Positions 35,501-44,750 of a DNA stretch of 64,000 nucleotides are shown here, in pieces; position 1 is the stretch's first letter, and every line of letters starts with the position of its first letter. The position numbers were made by a program, and so were the translations under genes. Under the pieces are notes generated by a model, which saw nothing but the letters and a program-made list of their open reading frames with translations, had not been told where the DNA came from and searched no databases. Source of the stretch: Planctomycetaceae bacterium (GTDB lineage Bacteria > Planctomycetota > Planctomycetia > Pirellulales > Pirellulaceae). Location: contig JABJJO010000014.1 of NCBI GenBank assembly GCA_018660825.1, positions 27,383 to 91,382 on the forward strand, given 5' to 3'.

Positions 35501-36025
35501 CTAAATTGTGTCGCGGAGACTTGGTTTTTGTTTGGCCGTCGCAGCGTGTTCCTGCGGCAGAATGCCCTTGTCGCGTGGATGATACTCGACTTGGAATTTT
35601 GGGAATTGCAGATAGCTAGCATTGCCAACGTTGGTTTTGAAAATGTGAGCGATCACTTTTTCAATCTGCTCGGGAATAATGCGATAGTAATGAGTTTTCC
35701 CGTCGACACGGGCCGTCACGAAATTGATTTTGCGCATCAACGACAAATGATGGCTGATCGTTGGTTGATTTTTTTTGAGTGTTTTACAGAGATCGCGGAC
35801 GTTCATTTCTTTGTATTCCATTAACAGTAGGAAGATACGCAATCGAGTGATGTCCGACAAGACTTTAAATGCAGGTACAAGTTGTTGTGCGAAGTCGTCG
35901 CCCAAATTGGAGACGGTTGGTACCGGATGCGCTGGTGGATCTAAGAAAACGGTTTCTCTTGAAGGGCCTTTACTCTCAACGTCTCGGGGAGATTCATTCA
36001 TAGGTGCTGGTGGGCTAACCGTCAT
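35501..36025 (-). CDS. ArsR/SmtB-family winged-helix regulator
   Basis: The 174-residue protein has an Arg/Pro-rich N-terminal extension of about 45 residues, then an ArsR helix-turn-helix: AFKVLSDITRLRIFLLLMEYKEMNVRDLCKTLKKNQPTISHHLSLMRKINFVTARVDGKTHYYRI. The C-terminal 45 residues are helical and basic. The CxC metal site of ArsR/SmtB is missing, so it may sense something other than metals, or the signal may act through another site. It is divergent from the opp operon and may control it or itself. Confidence 0.9.
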   Translation of the reverse strand: MTVSPPAPMNESPRDVESKGPSRETVFLDPPAHPVPTVSNLGDDFAQQLVPAFKVLSDITRLRIFLLLMEYKEMNVRDLCKTLKKNQPTISHHLSLMRKINFVTARVDGKTHYYRIIPEQIEKVIAHIFKTNVGNASYLQFPKFQVEYHPRDKGILPQEHAATAKQKPSLRDTI

Positions 36026-36492
36026 TTATTTCCTTTTGGGGTGTTGTTATATATCTATACGGTCGAGCGGACGTATTATTCTCGGTATATTAGATAAAAG
36101 ATGACATAAACTTATATGACAAGGTGTTGGTAGAGCGGACGGTCTGTGGGTTTAGCCCTACCGTCGTGTTTATGTTGCATATGATGTTAGGCGTGAAATG
36201 GGGTCGCAGTAGGGCGCCAAAAAATCGAAAAAAGTACCCAATTTTTCGTGTATTCGGCAACAAACAAATGTCATTATGTCGCATTCTTTACAACACTCCC
36301 CACACAGTTACTCCCGAAGCAGATAACAAAGCCGACATGATTTGGGCCGAATTTTTAAAAAAAAAGTCAAAATTGGTCGAATTCAACCGTCGGCAACCAT
36401 AATCAGTCATAATCAAGCAAAAATAACCGTAACTTTGAACCTGCAAAAGAAGCACGTTTGTATCGATTGCATTGTTGCTGAGGTGCTGTAAC
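36026..36492. other. Divergent region between arsR and the opp operon
   Basis: This 467-bp gap has no gene. It includes an interrupted hairpin (36138-36143 with 36160-36165, and an inner GGG/CCC pair), a 7-bp A/T hairpin (36226-36232 with 36242-36248), and a dyad-like AT-rich stretch around 36046-36105. The plus-strand frame at 36124-36402 has no ribosome site and is rejected. Confidence 0.45.
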
Positions 36493-38550
36493 ATGATTGT
36501 TATTCAATGCCCGCTATTGATAAGCGTTCGATCAAACATTTTTAGAAGATGGGTATCAAAGTTGGTACGCAAGTTTTTTCCACTATTAATTCTACTCGCA
36601 TTGTTAGGGGCTGTCGTTTGGGCAGTCAGTATGGGAACTTTGCCGCGCGCTGATTTCGTGTTTAATAACGGCGCAGAAATCAAGACGATGGATCCAGCGC
36701 AAGCCACAGGAAGTCCTGAAGGTCGCGTTATTAATGCATTGTTTGAGGGCTTATTGCGATCGCTGCCAGCGGGTGAGCCTGATGAGTTGGGACGAATTCC
36801 GATGAAACCGGTTGCGCGCGGCATGGCGGACCGCTTTACAGTACACGCCGACGGTACCGTTTATCGTTTCCACATCCGTGAAGACGCGCGATGGACCAAC
36901 GGAGACCCAGTCACCGCTACTGATTTCGCTTGGTCCTGGATGCGGTTCCTGCACCCAGAGACTGCCTCGGAGTACAACTATCAGTTGTTTTATGTTCGTG
37001 GAGCTGAGAAGTTTAATGCGGTGCAGTTAGCCGTAGGCGATAAGGTTGAGGTCGAGTTGGCTGATCGCGAAACTCCGGAGTTATTTCCCCGTGGTACGAT
37101 TCGTCGAGGTATTTTGCGGGAGTTGATATTACCACTGCCCACTGAAGGCACCGCAGAAACTGACGTGGCAGACGACGTCGCAGCAATTTCGGGCAAAGCA
37201 ATTTTTATTGTTGAGTTTCAAACCGAGTCGGGCAACACGTCAGCAAAGGAAACTATCGCCTACGCTGTTTCCGCGGACGGTTCACTGGCCGGTATAGACG
37301 AGCTGAAGCAAACCTACACGGGTGATTTTCCATTAGCCGACATTCAACCTTGCAAACACGTTCTTTACGATTTCAACGAAGTGGGTATCCAAGTGTTATC
37401 GCCTCAGGATTTAGAGGTCACTCTGAACAGCGCGACAGCATTCTTTCCCGAGTTGGTAGCGTTCTATCCGCTGCACCCAGTGCACCGTGGTTGTGTTGAA
37501 CAGTACGGTGCACGAAGGTTTACTAAAGCTGAGCATATTGTAACCAACGGTCCCTTTCGTCTCAAAGAACGGCGTATTCGTGATCGCATTCGCTTGATAA
37601 AAAACGAACAGTACTGGAACGCTGCAGAAGTTGAATTAGATAGTATCGATGTAATGTCGATTCAATCTGAAACAACAAGTCTCAACATGTATTTAACAGG
37701 TCAACTCGACTGGGACACAACTCCACCAAATGCGATGCTTCCCATCTTGAAAAAACGGGATGATTTCGTTTCGACTCCGTTTCTCGCATCGTACTTTTAT
37801 CGAATCAACACTGCCAAGCCTCCGCTTAATCACCCCTTAGTTCGTCGCGCTCTCAACCTAGCAATTGACAAACGCTCGATCGTCGACAATGTCGTCAAAG
37901 GGGGGCAAACTCCAGCGGATAGCTTTGTACCGCCCGGAATGAATGGGTACCAAGGTTATCAGGGAAGTGGGCAAAATGTGAAACGAGCCCGTGAATTACT
38001 TGCAGAGGCTGGCTACCCCAACGGTAAAGGTTTGCCGCAGATAGAGATTTTGTACAACACCGCGGACAGTCATCGAGATATTGCTGAGGTTATTCAGCAG
38101 GATTGGAAAAAGAATCTAGGAATTAACGTTGTCCTGAGAAACTTGGAATGGGGTTCGTATTTAGATTCATTGCAAACTGGCGATTATATGGTAGCGCGAT
38201 CGGGTTGGATCGGCGACTATCCAGATCCTAATACATTTTTGGACATGTTCGTTACCGATGGTCCCAACAATCAAACAAGCTGGGGAAATGTGAAATATGA
38301 CAACAATATTAAAATGGCCAAGCGTGAAGCGGATCCGGCGGCAAGAATGCAGTTGTTTGTTGAAGCGGAGACGATTTTAATGGAAGAACAGGCCATCATG
38401 CCGATTTATTTTTACGTTTCCAAAAACATGGTACAGCCGAATATTCAAGGGTTTTACGCTAATTTACAGGATATCCATCCATTGCACTTAATTAAGATTC
38501 GCCGCGAAGGATCGGCAACGCACGATGCGATAAGCGAGGACACAAACTAA
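36493..38550 (+). CDS. oppA: Oligopeptide ABC transporter substrate-binding protein with inserted domain
   Basis: This protein has 685 residues from ATG 36493 (GAGG 9 bases upstream). An N-terminal membrane anchor (FFPLLILLALLGAVVWAV) takes the place of a lipobox. The SBP_bac_5 family is clear: GAEIKTMDPAQATGSPEGRVINALFEGLLR, YRFHIREDARWTNGDPVTATDFAWSWMR, TNGPFRLKERR, LVRRALNLAIDKRSIVDNVVKGG and ARSGWIGDYPDPNTFLDMF. Between GAEKFN and the LEVTLNSATAFFPEL strand about 120 residues are inserted (DNA about 37020-37380), making the protein much longer than the usual 540. It delivers peptides to OppBC and is the first gene of the operon. Confidence 0.93.
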   Translation: MIVIQCPLLISVRSNIFRRWVSKLVRKFFPLLILLALLGAVVWAVSMGTLPRADFVFNNGAEIKTMDPAQATGSPEGRVINALFEGLLRSLPAGEPDELGRIPMKPVARGMADRFTVHADGTVYRFHIREDARWTNGDPVTATDFAWSWMRFLHPETASEYNYQLFYVRGAEKFNAVQLAVGDKVEVELADRETPELFPRGTIRRGILRELILPLPTEGTAETDVADDVAAISGKAIFIVEFQTESGNTSAKETIAYAVSADGSLAGIDELKQTYTGDFPLADIQPCKHVLYDFNEVGIQVLSPQDLEVTLNSATAFFPELVAFYPLHPVHRGCVEQYGARRFTKAEHIVTNGPFRLKERRIRDRIRLIKNEQYWNAAEVELDSIDVMSIQSETTSLNMYLTGQLDWDTTPPNAMLPILKKRDDFVSTPFLASYFYRINTAKPPLNHPLVRRALNLAIDKRSIVDNVVKGGQTPADSFVPPGMNGYQGYQGSGQNVKRARELLAEAGYPNGKGLPQIEILYNTADSHRDIAEVIQQDWKKNLGINVVLRNLEWGSYLDSLQTGDYMVARSGWIGDYPDPNTFLDMFVTDGPNNQTSWGNVKYDNNIKMAKREADPAARMQLFVEAETILMEEQAIMPIYFYVSKNMVQPNIQGFYANLQDIHPLHLIKIRREGSATHDAISEDTN

Positions 38551-39473
38551 TGCAGTTATTGGTGTTTTTATTGAAACGTTTGGGCTGGATGTTGATCACG
38601 GTTTGGGTCGTGTTTACGTTATCTTTTTTCTTGATGCGAGCCATTCCAGGTGGCCCCTTAAACGGTGAACGTGTTTTGTCCGAATCAGTACGAGCTCAAT
38701 TAGAGCAGCGTTACAATTTAGATGATCCATTATTTGTGCAATACACAACGCATTTGTGGAATACAATTTGCTTTGATTTTGGCCCAAGCTACAAGCTGCA
38801 AGACTTCACGGTTAACGAAGTGTTGGCACAAGGGTTTCCGGTTTCCGCTGCTTTGGGCATTTTAGGAATGACTTTTGCACTTTTGTTAGGGATGACCGCT
38901 GGTGTGGTTTCGGCTGTATGCCGAACGAGCATTTACGATTTTTCGTTCATGCTATTAGCGACTTTAGGAATCGCCATCCCCAGTTTTGTGCTCGCGTCAA
39001 TGGCGATTGTCCTGTTCGTATTTTACTTCCAATTTTTCCCAGCGGCTGGTTGGGGCGAGCTGAAGCAGATTGTACTACCTGCCATGTGCTTAGGGGCTCC
39101 GTTCGCTGGCTATATCGCTCGTCTCACAAGAACTGGGATGCTGGAAATATTGAGCAACGATTATATACGAACAGCTTATGCCAAAGGACTCAGCACTCGG
39201 ACGGTTATCTTGCGTCATGCATTACGTGGTTCGATTTTACCCGTGGTTTCCTATTTAGGACCGGCTTGTGCTGGTATCTTAACGGGGTCTTTAGTACTGG
39301 AAAAGATCTTTGCGATCCCAGGTATGGGAAGCCATTTCATCGAAGCCGCTCTGCAGCGGGATTTTACTTTAGGGATGGGGGCTTTGTTAACGTACACCGT
39401 ATTACTCTACGTCATGAACACACTTGTTGACTTGTCCTATTCCATCATTGATCCCCGTGTGGTGTTGGAATAA
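38550..39473 (+). CDS. oppB: Oligopeptide ABC transporter permease OppB
   Basis: This 307-residue inner membrane protein has six membrane helices and the binding-protein-dependent permease motif (EILSNDYIRTAYAKGLSTRTVILRHALRGSILPVVSYLGP), the coupling loop that contacts the ATPases. The N-terminal segment LLKRLGWMLITVWVVFTLSFFLMRAIPGGP is typical of OppB/DppB. Its ATG shares one base with the oppA stop (TAATG), so the two are translationally coupled. Confidence 0.95.
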   Translation: MQLLVFLLKRLGWMLITVWVVFTLSFFLMRAIPGGPLNGERVLSESVRAQLEQRYNLDDPLFVQYTTHLWNTICFDFGPSYKLQDFTVNEVLAQGFPVSAALGILGMTFALLLGMTAGVVSAVCRTSIYDFSFMLLATLGIAIPSFVLASMAIVLFVFYFQFFPAAGWGELKQIVLPAMCLGAPFAGYIARLTRTGMLEILSNDYIRTAYAKGLSTRTVILRHALRGSILPVVSYLGPACAGILTGSLVLEKIFAIPGMGSHFIEAALQRDFTLGMGALLTYTVLLYVMNTLVDLSYSIIDPRVVLE

Positions 39474-39559
39474 TTGATGGATCAGCCGAGACATAATTTC
39501 AAGCAAAACCGAATACAGTAACTAACACGCGTACACGCTTGCCCGAATAAACACGTTTT

Positions 39560-40786
39560 ATGAATCAAACCCCAATCCCCACAACTGATGAGCAACCGGA
39601 CAAGTCGTCTAAGCGGATGGAGTTGCAGCGGTTAGCGGAAGTGATGTCAGTCGCACAATCGCAACAGGGCGTGTCGCTGTGGTCCGATGGGTGGAAGCGT
39701 CTAAAGCGTAATCGTGTGTCGATGCTTTCATTGTGGACACTAGTGATTATTGTTGTGTTGGCCATCATCACTCCGGCTTTGCCACTGCAGTCCCCAATTT
39801 TTCAGGATGTTAAACAACGCGAATTATTATCACCTGAATTTAAGACATACAAATTGGGCATTGTGGACTACAACGAGACGCTCGCTTTGAAGCGACAAAC
39901 ACTCATAGAAATGGGCCCGTTGGATGATCAACGGGCTGCATTGCAAGCGGAGATTGAAGGCTTAGAGGCTCGCCATCCGATTAATGTCTATTGGAATGAC
40001 CCAGGCTTTATATCTCAGGCAATGATTAAATTTCGAATTTTTATTTTTGGTGATTATTGCATTCCCTCTATTTGCGGTACAGACAAACTTGGCCGAGATG
40101 TTTTGTCGCGCGTTTGTTGGGGTTCGCGAGTATCACTTGCCTGTGGCTTAATCGCTACACTGGTTTCACTGCTGATTGGTGTTAGTTATGGGGCAATCTC
40201 GGGTTATTTTGGTGGTCGCATTGACAACATCATGATGCGAATTATTGACGTTGCCTATTCGATTCCTTTCATTTTCATTGTCATATTTATCATGTCATTT
40301 TTATCAGCGCCCAAAGTTCGCGATACTTTAAATGAATACGGAATTAACCAAATCACAGTGTTCTTTTTGATGATCGGCGCGATCTATTGGTTGACGATGG
40401 CACGGGTCGTCCGTGGGCAAGTGTTGTCTTTGAAAAACGAGCAGTTTGTAGATGCTGCCAAGACAATTGGTACGAGCCAGTGGGGGATTATTTTTAAGCA
40501 TCTGGTTCCTAACGTGATGGGGATTGTGATTGTTTATTTGACGCTAACGATTCCAGCGGTGATTCGTTTTGAGGCGTTTCTGTCTTTCTTGGGGATGGGG
40601 GTGCAAGCGCCTGATATCTCATGGGGGATGTTAGTAAACGAAGGGATTCAGGTGATCACTCCGATTCGAATCTATTGGTGGATGATTATATTTTCCGGAC
40701 TCGCCTTAGCGTTAACGTTGTTTTCCTTGAATTTCCTCGGTGACGGAGTTCGTGATGCATTGGATCCCAAGTTAAAGAACCGTTAG
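39560..40786 (+). CDS. oppC: Oligopeptide ABC transporter permease OppC with extended loop
   Basis: The 408-residue protein has the OppC pattern: first helix LWTLVIIVVLAIITPALP, GTDKLGRDVLSRVCWGSRVSL, and the coupling loop EQFVDAAKTIGTSQWGIIFKHLVPNVMG. Between helix 1 and the GTD motif the segment is about 100 residues (DNA about 39780-40080), longer than normal, and includes a short coiled coil (LDDQRAALQAEIEGLEA). This periplasmic loop could contact the enlarged OppA. It is 86 bp after oppB. Confidence 0.94.
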   Translation: MNQTPIPTTDEQPDKSSKRMELQRLAEVMSVAQSQQGVSLWSDGWKRLKRNRVSMLSLWTLVIIVVLAIITPALPLQSPIFQDVKQRELLSPEFKTYKLGIVDYNETLALKRQTLIEMGPLDDQRAALQAEIEGLEARHPINVYWNDPGFISQAMIKFRIFIFGDYCIPSICGTDKLGRDVLSRVCWGSRVSLACGLIATLVSLLIGVSYGAISGYFGGRIDNIMMRIIDVAYSIPFIFIVIFIMSFLSAPKVRDTLNEYGINQITVFFLMIGAIYWLTMARVVRGQVLSLKNEQFVDAAKTIGTSQWGIIFKHLVPNVMGIVIVYLTLTIPAVIRFEAFLSFLGMGVQAPDISWGMLVNEGIQVITPIRIYWWMIIFSGLALALTLFSLNFLGDGVRDALDPKLKNR

Positions 40787-40865
40787 TTGCGACGATTCGT
40801 TAAAAGTAAGTCAACTAGTTATCCAGCAGTGATAGATTTTATAGTTTAAGAAAGCATTCGCATTC

Positions 40866-41897
40866 ATGGTTCAACCCATACTACAAGTGAAAAACCTAGA
40901 AGTCGAATTTGTGACGGACGACGGTATTGTCAGCGCAGTTAACGACATTAGTTTTGATCTGTATCCAGGGGAGACCTTAGGGATTGTGGGGGAATCAGGT
41001 TCGGGCAAGTCGGTAACTAATTTGACCGTGTTAGGATTAATTCCACAGCCACCGGGTCGCGTGATAAATGGAGAAGCCTTGTTTGGTGAACAGGATTTAT
41101 TGAAATTGTCACACCGACAATTTCAGACGATTCGCGGGAAACGCATTGCGATGATTTTTCAAGATCCGATGACGGCCCTCAATCCATTTTTGACGATACA
41201 GGATCAATTGATTGAAGTCAGTATGTTACACCTCGGGCATACTCGTAATCAAGCGATTGTTCACGCTGTGGAGTTGTTGGAGTTAGTAGGTATTCCGGCG
41301 GCGGCGAGCAGGGTCACTGAATACCCGCACCAGTTCAGTGGCGGTATGCGTCAACGGGTGATGATCGCGATGGCGTTGTCGTGTGATCCAGATATTCTCA
41401 TTGCTGATGAACCAACTACGGCATTAGATGTTACGATTCAAGCACAAATCCTAGATTTGCTAAAAACGATGCAGGATAGACTTGGGATGGCGATTATTTT
41501 TATCACGCATGATTTAGGTGTGGTTGCCAGTATTTGCGACCGGGTCATGGTGATGTATGGTGGTCGCAAAGTAGAACAGACCGACACCAAGACGCTATTC
41601 GCATCCGCGCGTCATCCTTACACTTTGGGGCTGTTACAATCAGCTCCACGATGGGATCAGCCGCAGCAAACACGGTTGCAAGCGATCGAGGGTCAGCCAC
41701 CGGATATGATGAATCTACCAGCAGGCTGCGCATTTGCGCCCCGTTGCCCATGGAAAACTGACGAGTGTTCAGTTGCTGTGCCTGAGCTTGTCAGCGGCGG
41801 TACCGCATCCCCAGGGTCTCACCTCTTTGCGTGTATCCATGCAGATCAAATCCAGCAGACAGGGTTAACAGCCCTTGAGGAGTTGCCCCATGCCTAA
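40866..41897 (+). CDS. oppD: Oligopeptide ABC transporter ATPase OppD
   Basis: The 343-residue ATPase has Walker A GESGSGKSV, Q-loop IFQDPMTALNP, signature FSGGMRQR, Walker B ILIADEPTTALD and the H-loop THDLG. The C-terminal oligopeptide-type region with three cysteines (CAFAPRCPWKTDEC), which holds an iron-sulfur-type site in some Dpp/Opp ATPases, is present. It pairs with OppF to drive peptide import. Confidence 0.96.
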   Translation: MVQPILQVKNLEVEFVTDDGIVSAVNDISFDLYPGETLGIVGESGSGKSVTNLTVLGLIPQPPGRVINGEALFGEQDLLKLSHRQFQTIRGKRIAMIFQDPMTALNPFLTIQDQLIEVSMLHLGHTRNQAIVHAVELLELVGIPAAASRVTEYPHQFSGGMRQRVMIAMALSCDPDILIADEPTTALDVTIQAQILDLLKTMQDRLGMAIIFITHDLGVVASICDRVMVMYGGRKVEQTDTKTLFASARHPYTLGLLQSAPRWDQPQQTRLQAIEGQPPDMMNLPAGCAFAPRCPWKTDECSVAVPELVSGGTASPGSHLFACIHADQIQQTGLTALEELPHA

Positions 41898-42930
41898 TTC
41901 CGAGAACACAATTCTAAGTGTCAATAATCTCAAAGTACACTTTCCGAGTAAGCGTAAACTTGGTCAACCTCAGCGTTGGATTCGCGCGGTCGATGGTATT
42001 AATTTTGATGTTCAGGAAGGTGAAACTCTGGGCCTGGTTGGCGAGTCGGGGTGTGGTAAATCAACGACGGCAAGAGCCATCCTAAATTTGATTCACCGTG
42101 CCAAGGTGGAGGGGACGATTCACCTTAACGGCACCCGCATTGATAACTTGTCGGATCGGGCAATGATACCTCACCGGTTGACTGCACAAATGGTTTTTCA
42201 AGATCCATTTGCTTCGCTCAATCCACGTATGATGGTGGGTAATATCATTCGTGAACCGATGGAAAACTATAAATTATTTGGTGATGAATCAGGACGTCGT
42301 TTAGAGGTTGTTCGTTTGATGGAACTTGTGGGGGTAAACCCCCAGTACATGAATCGATACCCGCACGAATTTTCCGGTGGACAACGACAACGCATTGGAA
42401 TTGCCCGAGCTTTAGCGGTTCAACCTAGGTTAATTGTCTGTGATGAAGCAGTTTCGGCATTGGATGTTTCGATTCAAGCTCAGGTCATTAATCTGTTAAT
42501 GGATTTACAGCAAAAGCTTGGTGTTTCCTATGTGTTCATTGCCCATGATCTAGCAGTGGTACGGCATATTGCACATCGCGTAGGAGTCATGTATCTCGGC
42601 AAAATTGTTGAGTTAGCGGACTCAAAGGAACTCTATGATTCCCCACAACATCCCTATACGACGGCGTTACTTTCAGCTGCACCTGTCCCCGATCCGACGG
42701 TTGATGTGCGCGCAAACCGAATTACACTGACAGGCGAAGTCCCTTCACCAGACATTGAATACATTGGCTGCTCCTTCGCAGATCGTTGCCCTCAGGTTCT
42801 CGGGCATTGTGCCTCAACGATGCCACAATTATCCCTGACAGACCACCAAGTTTCTTGTTTGTTGTACGAAGACGACGATGTTGATAAAAGTGACCCACCA
42901 AAATCAAACTTAGCAGAAGTGGTTGTTTAA
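41890..42930 (+). CDS. oppF: Oligopeptide ABC transporter ATPase OppF
   Basis: This protein has 346 residues from ATG 41890 (AGGAG 7 bases upstream, 8-nt overlap with oppD). It shows Walker A GESGCGKST, VFQDPFASLNPRM, signature FSGGQRQRIGIARAL, Walker B LIVCDEAVSALD, AHDLAVVRHI, and the C-terminal CSFADRCPQVLGHC cysteine site. It is the partner of OppD. Its stop overlaps the next gene's start by one base. Confidence 0.96.
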   Translation: MPNSENTILSVNNLKVHFPSKRKLGQPQRWIRAVDGINFDVQEGETLGLVGESGCGKSTTARAILNLIHRAKVEGTIHLNGTRIDNLSDRAMIPHRLTAQMVFQDPFASLNPRMMVGNIIREPMENYKLFGDESGRRLEVVRLMELVGVNPQYMNRYPHEFSGGQRQRIGIARALAVQPRLIVCDEAVSALDVSIQAQVINLLMDLQQKLGVSYVFIAHDLAVVRHIAHRVGVMYLGKIVELADSKELYDSPQHPYTTALLSAAPVPDPTVDVRANRITLTGEVPSPDIEYIGCSFADRCPQVLGHCASTMPQLSLTDHQVSCLLYEDDDVDKSDPPKSNLAEVVV

Positions 42931-43379
42931 TGTCGGAGCGACTACAAAAAACTAAACGCTGGGTAATTGCACTTTGGGGCTTTGTATACATACTATTGAT
43001 GGTTGGAATTGTCTTTAAAATGCTGGATTCCCGCAGTCAAATCCTGAACGCCTCAGGCAATCAACGTGAGTTGCAGCAAGCGGGTTGGGATGATTGGACG
43101 AAGCACCGGCAACAGGCTTCGTCTACGAATCAACCGGCGCCCAGTTTGCGAGGAACTTTAAACCCTCAGCGGTTACTCGAAGATCACTTTGGCATATGTT
43201 TGGCGGCGATACTGTTGTTCACCACTTTAATTTATGGCGTTACGGTGTGCTTGTTTTGCGGAGTCGTTTGGGGTTCGACACAGGGGCCCATGACATTAGC
43301 CGAGGATTTTCGAGATACACAGGATATGCTGTCCGTGCACACTGTTGGCAATACTCTGCAGCAAAAGGGGGAGCATTGA
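42930..43379 (+). CDS. Unknown two-helix membrane protein in the opp operon
   Basis: The 149-residue protein has membrane helices at about 12-31 (VIALWGFVYILLMVGIVFKM) and 86-112 (HFGICLAAILLFTTLIYGVTVCLFCGVVWG), joined by a polar loop (about 55 residues) rich in Gln/Asn/Asp. The C-terminal tail is polar. Its ATG overlaps the oppF stop (TAATG), so it is coupled to the transporter genes. I do not recognise the family. It might assist the transporter or process peptides; no catalytic motif is visible. Confidence 0.7.
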   Translation: MSERLQKTKRWVIALWGFVYILLMVGIVFKMLDSRSQILNASGNQRELQQAGWDDWTKHRQQASSTNQPAPSLRGTLNPQRLLEDHFGICLAAILLFTTLIYGVTVCLFCGVVWGSTQGPMTLAEDFRDTQDMLSVHTVGNTLQQKGEH

Positions 43380-43382
43380 TTG

Positions 43383-43952
43383 ATGGAATCTAAGCAAGAA
43401 ATTTCCCCACAGTTGCCGGCACAAACTCACCCTCAATCGAGTTCAGATGCAGAGAAGACAAAGACCTATATTCAGACGGGTCTTCCTCGAGGGTCGTCGA
43501 TCGGTTCAACTTCGGCGCTTGCCAGTCGCCCCGAAGTTCATGTTGTTTGTTGGCCGTTGAAATTTCACTGGAAAAAAACGTGGGCTATTCTGTTGAGTTA
43601 TTTTCTGGGGGCGTGTGTTGTGTACTCACTGACGACTAATCTGTTAGTAGCTAGTGTCGTTTTGCTAGCGCTAGTGAGTGTATCTTGGCGTTTGTGGATT
43701 CCGCTGCAATATAGCATTGGCCCTGCCGGAATTACTCGGAGTGTCCTTGGTCGGCAACGTCAACTTGGCTGGACGACGATTCGTCGAATTAGTCAAGACA
43801 GTCGTGGTGTACAAGTGTTCTTTGACCGAGCAGCATCGATACAAAGTATATTGCAATCGTTTTATATAACGGTTGATGCGGATGATTTAGAATCGTTAAT
43901 TGCCGCTTTGCATTATTACCTCAGCGGTCCATCTACAGGGCCAACCCATTAG
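43383..43952 (+). CDS. Unknown membrane protein with PH-like domain in the opp operon
   Basis: The 189-residue protein starts at ATG 43383 (after a TTG), with a run of Gs 9 bases upstream. A disordered Ser/Gln/Thr-rich N-terminus (to about 55) is followed by two close hydrophobic helices (TWAILLSYFLGACVVYSLTTNLLVASVVLLALVSV) and a beta-rich C-terminal part (IGPAGITRSVLGRQRQLGWTTIRRISQDSRGVQVFFD), reminiscent of bacterial PH domains. It sits three bases after the previous unknown gene. No function is assigned. Confidence 0.7.
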   Translation: MESKQEISPQLPAQTHPQSSSDAEKTKTYIQTGLPRGSSIGSTSALASRPEVHVVCWPLKFHWKKTWAILLSYFLGACVVYSLTTNLLVASVVLLALVSVSWRLWIPLQYSIGPAGITRSVLGRQRQLGWTTIRRISQDSRGVQVFFDRAASIQSILQSFYITVDADDLESLIAALHYYLSGPSTGPTH

Positions 43953-44021
43953 TATGCTGAAAAGCGTGGCAGCTCATATATCATTTAGGCAGTGGATGCG
44001 CGACAGACAAGTAGGGCGAAA

Positions 44022-44648
44022 ATGACGAATCACGTATTGGTATTAGGTACGCATAACCAAAAGAAGAGATTAGAGCTTGAGTTATTGTTAGCTCCACTCG
44101 GACTTGCGCTACGGACTCTTGATGAGTTCCCAGATGCACTAGAGGTCGAAGAAACGGGGGCGACATTTTCTGAAAACGCGGCACTCAAGGCGACTGAACA
44201 AGCGCAGCATTTAGGCCATTGGGTGCTAGGAGAAGATAGTGGTTTATCGGTCGTGCCTTTGGGAAATGCACCAGGGGTCTATTCTGCTCGTTACAGTGAA
44301 AAAGAAGGTCAAACGGCAACTGACGAATCGAATAACGAGAAATTGCTGGCGGAATTGGGTGACTTGCCCTTGGCCCAGCGGCTTGCCTTTTATACCTGCC
44401 ACATGGCGATTTCAGACCCGACTGGCAAGATTCGGATTAGCTGTGAAGAAGTTTGCTATGGACGTATTCGCTTTAGCCCCTCCGGCAGCAACGGCTTTGG
44501 GTATGATCCGTTGTTTGAGATTGCTGAATACCACCGTACGTTTGGCGAAATGGGATCAACAATTAAGTCTGTAATAAGTCACCGTTCACGGGCGATGCGT
44601 AAGATTGTGCCTGATATCAAGGTGTTGCTCACCGCCGGCGAGTTGTAA
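44022..44648 (+). CDS. rdgB: XTP/dITP diphosphatase (RdgB/HAM1)
   Basis: The 208-residue protein from ATG 44022 (AGGG about 6 bases upstream) has the HAM1 family motifs: LGTHNQKK substrate-binding start, GATFSENAALKA, GEDSGLSV, GVYSARY, GSNGFGYDPLFE and the SHRSRAM end. It hydrolyses XTP, ITP and dITP, preventing their use in DNA and RNA. A GTG-started extension to 43992 is rejected. It lies 69 bp after the opp-linked unknown. Confidence 0.93.
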   Translation: MTNHVLVLGTHNQKKRLELELLLAPLGLALRTLDEFPDALEVEETGATFSENAALKATEQAQHLGHWVLGEDSGLSVVPLGNAPGVYSARYSEKEGQTATDESNNEKLLAELGDLPLAQRLAFYTCHMAISDPTGKIRISCEEVCYGRIRFSPSGSNGFGYDPLFEIAEYHRTFGEMGSTIKSVISHRSRAMRKIVPDIKVLLTAGEL

Positions 44649-44750
44649 ATCGGTCTTTCGGTTTTAGTGTCAGTTTGTTAATCTTCCCATCGCAAAACTG
44701 CCATATCTACAACCTCTTACTCGACTGATGTAAACCCAATAGGTGCCTGC

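Noticed and set aside
36124..36402. 92-codon plus-strand ORF upstream of opp
   Set aside because: No ribosome site, overlaps hairpins in a divergent control region, no recognisable domain.
44649..44700. Terminator after rdgB from the CGGTC/CGGTT-like stretch
   Set aside because: The repeats are direct rather than inverted, so they do not form a hairpin.
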